The notes beneath the pieces were generated by a model. The model did no database searches and was not told the origin of the DNA. It saw only the letters and a list, made by a program, of their open reading frames with translations. From assembly GCA_016218925.1 (NCBI GenBank), contig JACRCR010000159.1:1-43019 (forward strand): DNA of 43,019 nucleotides, in the 5' to 3' direction. Position numbers and translations under genes: made by a program. Position 1 is the first letter of the stretch, and every line of letters starts with the position of its first letter. Shown piece by piece: positions 26,010-34,187 of the stretch. Source of the DNA: Deltaproteobacteria bacterium (lineage in GTDB: Bacteria > Desulfobacterota > Binatia > UBA1149 > CAITLU01).

Positions 26010-26883
26010 AGGCTTTCCCTTGACTCCCCACACAGGCGCGGGCACGTTCGCGCGGTCTTCCGTGACTTCCGTCGAAGAACTCAGGCAGATCGCGCGCCAA
26101 TTGCGCGTCGATTCTCTCCGCATGATTCACGCGGCCGGATCCGGGCACCCCGGAGGCTCGCTGTCGGCCGCCGAGCTGGTTGCGTGCCTGTACTTCCGCG
26201 TGCTGCGCTACAAGGTCGGCCGTCCCGACGATCCTTCCCGCGATCGGTTTCTCATTTCCAAAGGCCACGGCGTACCGGTCGTTTATGCGGCATTGGCCCG
26301 CGCCGGATGCATCCCGCTGGATGAATTGAAGAGCCTGCGACGCATCGACAGCCGCCTTCAGGGTCACCCCGATCACGTACGTCTGCCTTATGTGGAAGCA
26401 GCTACCGGATCGCTCGGTCAGGGATTGTCGGTGGCTCTTGGGATGGCGATGGCAGAACGTCTCGACACCAAGCACGACTACCGCACTTATTGTCTGCTCG
26501 GCGACGGTGAGTTGCAGGCGGGGCAGGTCTGGGAAGCGGCGATGGCGGCAGGAAAGTTCAGGACCTCGCGGCTGACCGCGATCGTCGATTACAACAAGGT
26601 GCAACTGGACGGCCACGTCAGAGGGATCATGGATCTCGAGCCTCTGGCGGAGAAATTTTCAGCTTTCGGATGGCACGTCGAGCAGATCGACGGCCACTCG
26701 GTCGATGCGATCCTGGCAGCACTCGAAGCTGCGGCCGTCCAATCCGAGAGGCCGTCGGTCGTTATCGCGCATACTGTCAAGGGCAAGGGCGTTTCCTTCA
26801 TGGAGGACACCCACGCCTGGCACGGCAAAGCTCCGACTACGGAAGAACTCGAACGTGCAATCGCCGAGTTGGAGGCGGCCTGA
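26002..26883 (+). CDS. Transketolase, N-terminal (TPP-binding) subunit
   Basis: 293-residue TPP-binding half of a two-subunit transketolase. IHAAGSGHPGGSLSAAELVA, FLISKGHGVPVVYAAL, GSLGQGLSVALGMAMAERL and the TPP/Mg motif beginning GDGELQAGQVWEAA and ending near IVDYNKVQLDG are complete. Split transketolases occur in archaea and many bacteria and carry out the same ketol transfer in the non-oxidative pentose phosphate pathway. ATG 26002 overlaps the preceding phosphatase gene by 8 nt; the partner subunit starts 4 nt after its stop. Confidence 0.94.
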   Translation: MPEGFPLTPHTGAGTFARSSVTSVEELRQIARQLRVDSLRMIHAAGSGHPGGSLSAAELVACLYFRVLRYKVGRPDDPSRDRFLISKGHGVPVVYAALARAGCIPLDELKSLRRIDSRLQGHPDHVRLPYVEAATGSLGQGLSVALGMAMAERLDTKHDYRTYCLLGDGELQAGQVWEAAMAAGKFRTSRLTAIVDYNKVQLDGHVRGIMDLEPLAEKFSAFGWHVEQIDGHSVDAILAALEAAAVQSERPSVVIAHTVKGKGVSFMEDTHAWHGKAPTTEELERAIAELEAA

Positions 26884-26887
26884 GCCG

Positions 26888-27841
26888 ATGGGCAAAGCGA
26901 CTCGAGCCGCTTTTGGCGAAACACTGGCGCGTATCGGCGCGACCCACCCGCGTGTGGTTGTGCTCGACGCCGACCTTGCGAGCTCGGTGCAGACCAAGAA
27001 GTTCGCCGACGCCTACCCCGAGCGTTTCTTTCAGATCGGGATCGCCGAAGGCAACATGGTCGGGATCGCGGCCGGCATGGCGCTATGCGGCCTGACGCCG
27101 TTTGTCGCCAGCTTTGCCTGTTTCGTCACCGGCCGCTTCGAGCAGATCCGCATGTCGATCGGCTACAACAACGCCAACGTGCGGGTGGTCGGGACGCACT
27201 CGGGGATCGGTATCGGCGAGGACGGCTACTCGCAGATGGGCCTCGAAGACCTGGCGCTGATGCGCTCGCTCCCCAACATGGTGGTGTTGCAGCCGGCCGA
27301 CGCGATCGAAGCCGAGAAGACCACCGAGTTCCTCGCCGATTACATCGGCGGGCCAGCGTACCTGCGGCTCACCCGCCAGAACGTCGCCACCGTCAACGGG
27401 GAAGGCTATCGCTTCGAGTTCGGCAAAGGCGTGGAACTGCGAGAGGGCAACGACCTCGCTATCGTTGCCTCCGGCGCTTGCGTGGGCGAGGCGGTCCTTG
27501 CGGCCGAACTGCTCGGCAAACGCGGCATGTCGGTGGGCGTCGCGAACATTCATACGATCAAACCGATCGACGCGGATCTCTTGCACCGCCTGGCGTCGCG
27601 CTGCGGCGCCATTCTCACCATCGAGGATCACGGGATCGTCGGCGGTCTGGGCAGCGCGGTCGTTGAGGCGCTGAGCGAGTGCCCCGGCGTGGTCGTCCGT
27701 ATCCACGGCGTCCACGGTTACGGCGAGTCGGGGACCGGAGCCGAACTCTTCGCCAAGCACGGGCTCGATGCCGACGGCATCGCGCGTGTGGCCGCCGAGT
27801 TCCTTGCTCGCGGTTCCAGGCGCGTCGGCGGCGCGGCCTGA
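26888..27841 (+). CDS. Transketolase, C-terminal (pyrimidine-binding) subunit
   Basis: 317 residues covering the PYR and C-terminal domains. VVVLDADLASSVQTKKFADAYPERF, QIGIAEGNMVGIAAGMAL with the catalytic Glu that activates TPP, and VGTHSGIGIGEDGYSQMGLEDLALM are standard, followed by the transketolase C domain (LTIEDHGIVGGLGSAVVEAL). ATG 26888 is the first sensible start after the N-subunit stop. It forms the active heteromer with the preceding gene product. Confidence 0.94.
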   Translation: MGKATRAAFGETLARIGATHPRVVVLDADLASSVQTKKFADAYPERFFQIGIAEGNMVGIAAGMALCGLTPFVASFACFVTGRFEQIRMSIGYNNANVRVVGTHSGIGIGEDGYSQMGLEDLALMRSLPNMVVLQPADAIEAEKTTEFLADYIGGPAYLRLTRQNVATVNGEGYRFEFGKGVELREGNDLAIVASGACVGEAVLAAELLGKRGMSVGVANIHTIKPIDADLLHRLASRCGAILTIEDHGIVGGLGSAVVEALSECPGVVVRIHGVHGYGESGTGAELFAKHGLDADGIARVAAEFLARGSRRVGGAA

Positions 27842-27850
27842 AACGCCGAC

Positions 27851-28441
27851 TCAGCTGCCCGAGTCGACCTTGCGAAACAGGGCGTGCGTGAAGGTGCGTC
27901 CCTGACGCCGGTACTTGCGCTCGTAAGAACCGCAGGCCGGGTCCTGCGTGTCTCTGAGCCATGGCTCTCGAACCAGACCCGCGCGCTGGAGCGCTTGGGC
28001 GATTTCGTCGAACAATGCCTCCACGTCGGTGGCCACTTGTACGCAGCCACCCGGCCTGAGCGTTCTCCAAGCCGCTGCGGCGAATTCGTCGGTTACCAGG
28101 CGGCGCTTGTGGTGGCGCTTCTTCCACCAGGGGTCCGGGAAGTACAGGTGGTAGGCATCGATGCTGTCGGGCGCCAGCAGGTTGAGCACGATCCAGCGGC
28201 CGTCGCCGGCGAGCAGCCGAAAGTTATCCGGCAGACCGGGCCGCTCCAGGATTCTGGCGACCGACGACGGTCGGATTTCGATCCCGACGTACAACGTGTC
28301 CGGACGGCGTACCGCCGCCGAAGTCAGGAACCCGCAGTCGCCCGGTCCGATCTCCAGTTCAACCCGATCGAGGCCGGCGGCGAGACGCAGCCAGTAGTCG
28401 CGGCCGACATCATGGGTTGAGGCGAGAAGCCCGAGGTGCAT
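27851..28441 (-). CDS. trmB: tRNA (guanine-N7-)-methyltransferase
   Basis: SAM-dependent methylase that makes m7G46 in tRNA variable loops. 196 residues. ELEIGPGDCGFL is the SAM-binding loop, YVGIEIRPSSVARI the ribose-binding region, and YLYFPDPWWKKRHHKRRLV-type sequence (here YHLYFPDPWWKKRHHKR) the family signature; a C-terminal ERKYRRQGRTFTHALF also fits. Convergent with the transketolase genes (9 nt between stops) and divergent from nuoB, with a 169-bp shared upstream region. Confidence 0.95.
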   Translation of the reverse strand: MHLGLLASTHDVGRDYWLRLAAGLDRVELEIGPGDCGFLTSAAVRRPDTLYVGIEIRPSSVARILERPGLPDNFRLLAGDGRWIVLNLLAPDSIDAYHLYFPDPWWKKRHHKRRLVTDEFAAAAWRTLRPGGCVQVATDVEALFDEIAQALQRAGLVREPWLRDTQDPACGSYERKYRRQGRTFTHALFRKVDSGS

Positions 28442-28575
28442 GGCAGTGTCGGCTCGAAGCGGGGAATCCAGCGGAATAGAGCGCCTCGTCGGTCCTCGGG
28501 TGGCTTCGCCCGGCGGAGCCTCTGTCTCGACGCGGCGGGCTTGTAGCGCTGCCTCGTCGCGGTAGCAACGCGCTG

Positions 28576-28604
28576 TTGAAAAGGCGGGATTTCGGCTCTA
28601 GGGT
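28576..28604 (+). promoter_or_regulatory. Possible sigma-70 type promoter of nuoB
   Basis: TTGAAA (28576-28581), 17-nt spacer, TAGGGT (28599-28604). The -35 is 5/6 and the -10 3/6. The expected start of transcription would fall on or beside the nuoB ATG at 28611, suggesting a leaderless or very short leader mRNA. Confidence 0.35.
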
Positions 28605-28610
28605 GCGCCC

Positions 28611-29156
28611 ATGGCCAAGCCTATTGCGACTCTCAGGAAGTCCGGTGGTATCGGCGAGATCCGCGGAGATGCGGGGCTGATCGCCGACAGCGTCGTTGTT
28701 ACCCGGGTCGATGCCGCGCTGGCGTGGGCTCGCAAGTACTCGCTGTTCCCGTATCCGTTCGCGACCGCGTGCTGCGCGATGGAATACATGTCGCTGTCGA
28801 TGGCGCCGTACGACATCGACCGTTTCGGCGCCTTGCTGCCGCGTTTCACTCCGCGACAGTCCGACCTGCTGATGGTCGTCGGAACCGTGACGGCGCGACA
28901 GGCTCCGATCCTGCTGCGGGTCTATGCGCAGATGGCGGAGCCCAAGTGGGTGATGGCCTTCGGGGCCTGCGCTTCCACCGGTGGCTTCTACGACAACTAC
29001 ACGACGGTGCCCGGGATCGATCGACTCATTCCAGTCGATGTCTATGTGCCCGGCTGCCCGCCACGGCCTGAAGGCGTGCTGGATTCGATCATGGCACTTC
29101 AGCGCAAGATCCAGGGCCAACCGCAGAAGACGGGTTTTTCTTCGGCCGCCGACTGA
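28611..29156 (+). CDS. nuoB: NADH-quinone oxidoreductase subunit B
   Basis: Carries cluster N2, the terminal [4Fe-4S] centre of complex I next to quinone. The tandem Cys FATACCAMEYM, then FGACASTGGFYDNY and VYVPGCPPRPEGVLDSI give the four ligands. 181 residues, normal. It lacks nuoA upstream and nuoC/D downstream, and is followed 57 nt later by nuoF. Confidence 0.95.
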   Translation: MAKPIATLRKSGGIGEIRGDAGLIADSVVVTRVDAALAWARKYSLFPYPFATACCAMEYMSLSMAPYDIDRFGALLPRFTPRQSDLLMVVGTVTARQAPILLRVYAQMAEPKWVMAFGACASTGGFYDNYTTVPGIDRLIPVDVYVPGCPPRPEGVLDSIMALQRKIQGQPQKTGFSSAAD

Positions 29157-29213
29157 GAGGACGGCGGTCAATTGGCCGCACAGCCATCGCGCACGACAAG
29201 AAAGGTACCGACG

Positions 29214-30485
29214 ATGCAAGAGCAGGTGCTCCTTCACTATCGCGACTTGACGGTGGATCTCAAACCGATCGACAACTACATCGCCGATGGAGGTTATAGG
29301 ACCGCGCGCCGCGTGTTCACCGAGGTGGCACCTGAGACGGTCGTCGCGATGGTCAAGGAGTCGAACCTGCGCGGCAGGGGAGGGGCCGGCTTCCCGACCG
29401 GTCTCAAGTGGACCTTCCTGGCAAAGAACACCGGCAAGCCGATCTACCTCCTGTGCAACGCCGACGAGAGCGAGCCGGGCACTTTCAAGGACCGTGCGAT
29501 CATCGAGAACGACCCGCATCAGCTCCTCGAAGGGATGATGATCTCGGCGCACGCGATCGGATGCGTCAACGCCTACATCTACATTCGCGGTGAGTTCGTC
29601 TACGGGGCCGAGGTTCTGAAGCGTGCGATAGCCGAGGCCTACGAGAAGGGCTTCCTGGGCGCGAACGTTTTCGGCTCGGGTCGCGAATTGCATTTCCATG
29701 TCCATCGTGGGGCCGGCGCATACATCTGCGGCGAGGAAACCGGCCTGATCGAGTCGCTCGAGGGCAAGAGGGCGCACCCGCGCATCAAGCCACCCTTTCC
29801 GGCGGTGTACGGCGTGTTCGGCTGTCCGACGATCGTAAACAACGTCGAGACACTGGCCTGCGTTCGCCACATCGTCGAACGAGGCCCGGCGTGGTTCAAG
29901 TCGATCGGCCCCGAGTCGGGTCCCGGCCCCAAACTCTACGGCGTCTCCGGGCACGTGCGCAATCCCGGCGTCTTCGAATTGCCGATGGGGACTTCGCTGC
30001 GCGAGATCATCGAGGTTCACGCCGGCGGAATGCGAGAGGGGAGGACGCTCAAGGCGGTGATCCCCGGGGGCTCGTCGGTGCCGGTTCTGCGGGCGGACGA
30101 GATCGACATCGCGATGGACTTCGATTCGGTGGCGAAAGCGGGCTCAATGCTCGGATCCGCAGGCATCATAGTGATGGACGATTCCACCGACATGGTGGCG
30201 GCGTTGCGCCGCATCGCGCATTTCTATCATCACGAATCGTGCGGGCAGTGCACGCCCTGCCGGGAAGGCACGGGCTGGCTCGAGAAGATCCTGATCGCGC
30301 TCGACGAAGGTCGCGCCACCGAAGACGACCTAGGCAAGCTCGATACCGTGGCCAAGGGGATGCTCGGAACGACGATCTGCGTGTTGTCGGATGCGGCGGC
30401 GATGCCGGTTCGGAGTTTCCTGGAAAAGTTTTCCGAAGAGTTCCGTACGGCGGCGGGGCGCCGCGCGGGCGCTGCGGCCGCGTGA
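29214..30485 (+). CDS. nuoF: NADH-quinone oxidoreductase subunit F
   Basis: NADH- and FMN-binding subunit with cluster N3; it starts electron flow in complex I. GRGGAGFPTGLKW and CNADESEPGTFKDR bind NADH and FMN; GAYICGEETGLIESLEG is a family signature; ESCGQCTPCREGTGWL holds three ligands of N3, with the fourth Cys near GTTICVLSDA. 423 residues. ATG 29214 with AAAGG upstream is preferred over the upstream TTG 29172. nuoE, which normally precedes it, is absent. Confidence 0.96.
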   Translation: MQEQVLLHYRDLTVDLKPIDNYIADGGYRTARRVFTEVAPETVVAMVKESNLRGRGGAGFPTGLKWTFLAKNTGKPIYLLCNADESEPGTFKDRAIIENDPHQLLEGMMISAHAIGCVNAYIYIRGEFVYGAEVLKRAIAEAYEKGFLGANVFGSGRELHFHVHRGAGAYICGEETGLIESLEGKRAHPRIKPPFPAVYGVFGCPTIVNNVETLACVRHIVERGPAWFKSIGPESGPGPKLYGVSGHVRNPGVFELPMGTSLREIIEVHAGGMREGRTLKAVIPGGSSVPVLRADEIDIAMDFDSVAKAGSMLGSAGIIVMDDSTDMVAALRRIAHFYHHESCGQCTPCREGTGWLEKILIALDEGRATEDDLGKLDTVAKGMLGTTICVLSDAAAMPVRSFLEKFSEEFRTAAGRRAGAAAA

Positions 30486-30569
30486 TCGGGCTGAGGTCGG
30501 TCCCCGAGTATTGATCGTTACGAGCACGACGCGTGTGCTGCGCCGAGAGCGCGAAGAGGAAGACAAGCG

Positions 30570-32183
30570 ATGCCGACAGTGACCGTCAACGGGGTGAGCG
30601 TCGATGTGCCCGAAGGGATCAACGTCGTCAAGGCCGCGGAACTGGCCGGCCAGGAGATCCCGCACTACTGCTACCATCCGGCTCTGAGCGTCGCCGGCAA
30701 CTGCCGCATGTGCCTGATAGACATCCGCGCGATGTCGGCCAAGCAGCCGAACCCGCTGCCCAAGCTGCAGATCGGCTGCAACACCATCGTCGCCGACGGC
30801 ATGGTGGTGGAAACTGACAACCCCCGTGTCGAGGAGGCGCGGCGAGGGGTCCTCGAGTTCCTGCTCATCAACCATCCGATCGACTGTCCGATCTGCGATC
30901 AGGCGGGCGAGTGCAAGCTGCAGGAATATTACATGGACTACGGGCGCTACCACAGCCGGTTCGCCCTCGCCGAGAAGCAGCACAAACACAAGGTCACCCC
31001 GGTAGGTCCCGACATCATGCTCGACCAGGAACGCTGCATCCTATGCACCCGCTGCGTGCGGTTCCTGGAAGAGGTGACAGGTACCAACGAACTTTGCGTC
31101 AAGGAGCGCGGAGATCACAGCGAACTGAGCCTGGCCCGCGGCAAGAGCGTTGACAATCCCTACGCCACCAACATCGTGGACTTGTGCCCGGTGGGCGCCC
31201 TGACGAGCCGGGAGTTCCGTTTCCAGGCACGGGTCTGGTACCTCGACAGCGTCGCGTCAGTGTGCATGGGCTGCTCGACCGGCTGCAACATCGACGTCCA
31301 TTTCCGCCGTGACAACCTCTACCGCGTCAAGCCGCGCGCGAACGCCGAAGTGAACGGTTACTGGATGTGCGACGCCGGGAGACGAACCTGGCGCGACAAC
31401 CACGGCGATCACCGCCTGGTAGCCAGCTACACACGTCGCGGCGACGAATTCGTTCAAGTCGATGCCTCCGATGCAGTATCGCGCAGTGCGACGCTGCTGC
31501 AAGGCTGCCGCAAGGTCGCGATCGTCGCCTCGGCCTCGGTTTCGATGGAGGAGGGCTACCTACTTGCGTGCATCGCGCGGATCCTCGGAGCCGGCCCTTG
31601 TATCGTGCCTTCGCCCGCGGTTTCCGAGATCGCCGATGACGGTAGGCTGATCTCGACGGACCGCTACCCGAACCGGGCCGGTCTGCTCGCGCTGGGATAT
31701 CGTGAAGCCGACGCGCTTCCGCCCGACGTCGACGGCGTGGTAGTGGTGCGCTGCGATGTCGTCGGTGGCGACGAAGCGGCTTGGGGAGCCGCTCTGGAGG
31801 CGATGAAGGCCACGGTCGTAGTTGACGACCGTATCGGCAAGGCGATGGCCTACGCCGACCAGGTTCTCGCGATCGCGAGCCATTTCGAAGCATTCGGTAC
31901 CGTCGTCAATCGTAAGGGCAGGCTGCAGGCGTTTCGCGGCGCGGTGCCGGCGCCCGGTGCGGCGCTCGCCGGCTGGCAGTCGTTGGCCGGGCTTCTCGAG
32001 GCGCTCGGGGGCGAGCGATACGATACGGCCGACGACGTCTTCGCCGCGCTTTGCGCGGCGCTGAACCTCGGTTCGGCTCGCACTCACGCGCAACTCGCAA
32101 GCGGCGGAGCGACGCTCGGGCAATGGGCCGCTGCGCGCGCGAGCACGGGGTTCTCCGACGCGCCGGCGGCGAGTCCGGCGTGA
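30570..32183 (+). CDS. nuoG: NADH-quinone oxidoreductase subunit G (short form)
   Basis: Iron-sulfur subunit of the complex I N-module. The [2Fe-2S] domain has CYHPALSVAGNCRMC and a later GCNT Cys; HPIDCPICDQAGECKLQ binds N5; CILCTRCVRFLEEV and NIVDLCPVGALTSREF bind N4; CMGCSTGCNIDV opens a molybdopterin-oxidoreductase-like domain. At 537 residues it is clearly shorter than most NuoG proteins (about 690-900), the loss being in the C-terminal Mo-like domain. Begins 84 nt after nuoF. A hairpin follows the stop. Confidence 0.94.
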   Translation: MPTVTVNGVSVDVPEGINVVKAAELAGQEIPHYCYHPALSVAGNCRMCLIDIRAMSAKQPNPLPKLQIGCNTIVADGMVVETDNPRVEEARRGVLEFLLINHPIDCPICDQAGECKLQEYYMDYGRYHSRFALAEKQHKHKVTPVGPDIMLDQERCILCTRCVRFLEEVTGTNELCVKERGDHSELSLARGKSVDNPYATNIVDLCPVGALTSREFRFQARVWYLDSVASVCMGCSTGCNIDVHFRRDNLYRVKPRANAEVNGYWMCDAGRRTWRDNHGDHRLVASYTRRGDEFVQVDASDAVSRSATLLQGCRKVAIVASASVSMEEGYLLACIARILGAGPCIVPSPAVSEIADDGRLISTDRYPNRAGLLALGYREADALPPDVDGVVVVRCDVVGGDEAAWGAALEAMKATVVVDDRIGKAMAYADQVLAIASHFEAFGTVVNRKGRLQAFRGAVPAPGAALAGWQSLAGLLEALGGERYDTADDVFAALCAALNLGSARTHAQLASGGATLGQWAAARASTGFSDAPAASPA

Positions 32184-32191
32184 CCCGGCGA

Positions 32192-32216
32192 GGGTGATGC
32201 TCACGCCGCATCACCC
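32192..32216 (+). terminator. Hairpin after nuoG
   Basis: GGGTGATGC (32192-32200), 7-nt loop TCACGCC, GCATCACCC (32208-32216). A perfect 9-bp stem 8 nt after the nuoG stop, with no T-run; likely the end of the nuoB-F-G transcript. Confidence 0.55.
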
Positions 32217-32743
32217 GTGCTCGACGAAAATAGTTCGAATCGACGAGACGCGCGTCGTCGACGATGCGCGAAGAGAAATTCCGTTGTGCACGACGCTTTC
32301 GTCGTGATCGCGATGGGTTGCCGCGCTCGTCCACCTCTGTCCACAGGTGATCGACGACCAAGCGTCGTTCCGAGAAGTTGTCGGAAGTTATCGACAGGTC
32401 GGGGGATGTCGAAAGAAAAGCCCCGCAAAGTCGCGCACTAGCGGCGCACCATTCACGGCGCTCGCGCAGCAGCGATGCGCAACTAACGAGAAAATCACAG
32501 TGACGGCATTTGTTGTTGCCAGGCGGCGTGCAGAATCGTACATGAGACCCGCCACGCAGCACACCGGACACGCACAGACATGTGCAATCCGATCTCCGCG
32601 ATCGGAACCGGCCGGGGTGAAGCGCGACATCCGAGAAACGACCGTAGGATTCGACCATTGATCGGCGGGCCGACGTCGTGCCCTTGCACGGCCGATGAAT
32701 TCGTGTCGCCCCTGGGCACGAAACAGCGCGGAGAAACACCACA
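32217..32743. other. Intergenic region before dnaA with two DnaA-box-like repeats; weak oriC candidate
   Basis: About 530 bp with no credible gene. Two direct repeats share TnTCsACAGGT: CTGTCCACAGGT (32337-32348) and TTATCGACAGGT (32388-32399), starts 51 bp apart. Their first nine bases differ from the E. coli DnaA box TTATCCACA at two and one positions. A few AT-richer patches occur (around 32226-32240 and 32490-32520) but no long AT-rich unwinding element. The region could hold dnaA autoregulatory sites or part of an origin; box number is low. Confidence 0.35.
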
Positions 32744-34138
32744 GTGACCGGAAACACAGACGCGGAACGGCTTTGGACCCAGGCCTGCTCTCTGATCGAG
32801 GAGCAGGTTTCGGAGAAGGACTTTCAGACGTGGATCCTCGAACTCGGCGCGAGATCGTTCGACGGAGAGACGCTCACATTGGAGGCGCCGTTCGGACTCT
32901 TCAGAGATCGAGTGAAGCAGTCTTTCCTGCCGGTGATCGAGAACGCCGTTGCCGCCTCTGCCAGGAAGCGCTGCGCGGTGGTGGTGATCGTCGGCCAGTT
33001 CGTGACTGCATCGGGCGCCAATCGGTTGCGGTCCAGCCGGCCGGCCACCGCGATCAAAGGGCCGGTTGCCAAGCCCAAGCCGCTTCGCGAGAAGACCTTC
33101 GATACCTTCGTAGTCGGCGAAGGCAACCGTCTCGCGTACCTCGGGGCTCGCCAACTCGCCGAGCAAGGTGCCGGCGAGGGCGGGAACCCGTTGTTCCTCT
33201 ACGGCGGCGTCGGACTCGGCAAGACACACCTGTTGCTCGCCGTCGGACAGGCACTGCGGGCAGCGGGGAAGCGGGTGCTCTACTACCAGGGCGAAGACTT
33301 CACGCGTCGCATGGTCGAAGCGCTTCAAGGTGGCAGAATGGAAAGCTTCCACCGCGAGTTTCGCAGTGCCGACGCACTGTTGATCGACGACGTTCAGTTC
33401 CTCGCCGGGAAGCGACGTACTCAGCAGGAGCTGTACCACGTCTTCAATCTTCTCCACGACGCCGGCAAGCCCATCGCTCTCGCCAGCGACCGGGCGCCTG
33501 AGGAACTAGAGAATCTCGAGCGCGGGCTACAGAGCCGGTTCGCGGGTGGATTGCTCGCGGATCTCGGTCCGCTCGACCGTGAGCTGCGTCTTCGCATCCT
33601 CAAAGGCAAGCTCAGCGAGGCGGGAATCCATCTCGACGACCACATCCTGGAGAGGCTCGCGGTCCAGCTCCAGGGCAGTGTGCGTGAGATCGAGGGCTTG
33701 GTATCGCGTCTGCGCGCGGCCAGCAGCCATCAGTCGATGCCGCTCGACGACGGCGTCGTCGAAACGATGATAACGCCATATCTTGCCCGTCGGGGTCCAA
33801 TCGACCTCGATGTAGTCATCGATACCGTGGCCTGGGTGCACGGCCTGACTCGCGACGAACTGCTGTCGCGCGATCGTTCGCGCCGCGTGGCATGGCCGCG
33901 TCACATTGCGGCCTACATGTGCCGCAAACTGACCGCGGCCTCGCTGCCTGAGATCGGTCACGCCCTCGGAGGCCGCAACCACACCTCGATCCTGCGGGCT
34001 GTGCGCTCGGTTGCCGAACGACAGACCAGCGATGCGGCCTTTTCCGGGAGGCTTCAGCAGATGGAGAAGATGCTCGGAACCTCGCCCGGGTTGAGGGGAC
34101 GAGCCGCGATGGCTGCGGCCCCTCCTCCGGGCCAGTGA
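32744..34138 (+). CDS. dnaA: Chromosomal replication initiator protein DnaA
   Basis: AAA+ initiator of 464 residues. Domain I (about 1-80; LWTQACSLIEEQVSEKDFQTWI) and a very short linker precede the ATPase: FDTFVVGEGNRLAY, Walker A GGVGLGKTH (about 153-161), Walker B LLIDDVQFLAGK, and the Arg-finger region LQSRFAGGLLADL. Domain IV ends with SLPEIGHALGGRNHTSILRAV. The nearly invariant DnaA signature GGRDHT reads GGRNHT (N412), changing a residue known in E. coli to contact the DnaA box. GTG start. dnaN, recF and gyrB do not follow. It is either the main initiator in a rearranged locus or a second copy. Confidence 0.93.
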   Translation: MTGNTDAERLWTQACSLIEEQVSEKDFQTWILELGARSFDGETLTLEAPFGLFRDRVKQSFLPVIENAVAASARKRCAVVVIVGQFVTASGANRLRSSRPATAIKGPVAKPKPLREKTFDTFVVGEGNRLAYLGARQLAEQGAGEGGNPLFLYGGVGLGKTHLLLAVGQALRAAGKRVLYYQGEDFTRRMVEALQGGRMESFHREFRSADALLIDDVQFLAGKRRTQQELYHVFNLLHDAGKPIALASDRAPEELENLERGLQSRFAGGLLADLGPLDRELRLRILKGKLSEAGIHLDDHILERLAVQLQGSVREIEGLVSRLRAASSHQSMPLDDGVVETMITPYLARRGPIDLDVVIDTVAWVHGLTRDELLSRDRSRRVAWPRHIAAYMCRKLTAASLPEIGHALGGRNHTSILRAVRSVAERQTSDAAFSGRLQQMEKMLGTSPGLRGRAAMAAAPPPGQ

Positions 34139-34187
34139 CGGTGCTCCGAGGCTCGCAACGATGCGGTCTCTCTGCTAGCAGGTCGGC

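Noticed and set aside
28410..30020. 536-codon open frame on the - strand
   Set aside because: Antisense to nuoB and nuoF; translation is low-complexity His/Arg-rich.
32744..34138. Hda or DnaC-like AAA+ paralogue instead of DnaA
   Set aside because: Domain I and the complete domain IV with the DnaA signature are both present, so it is a true DnaA.
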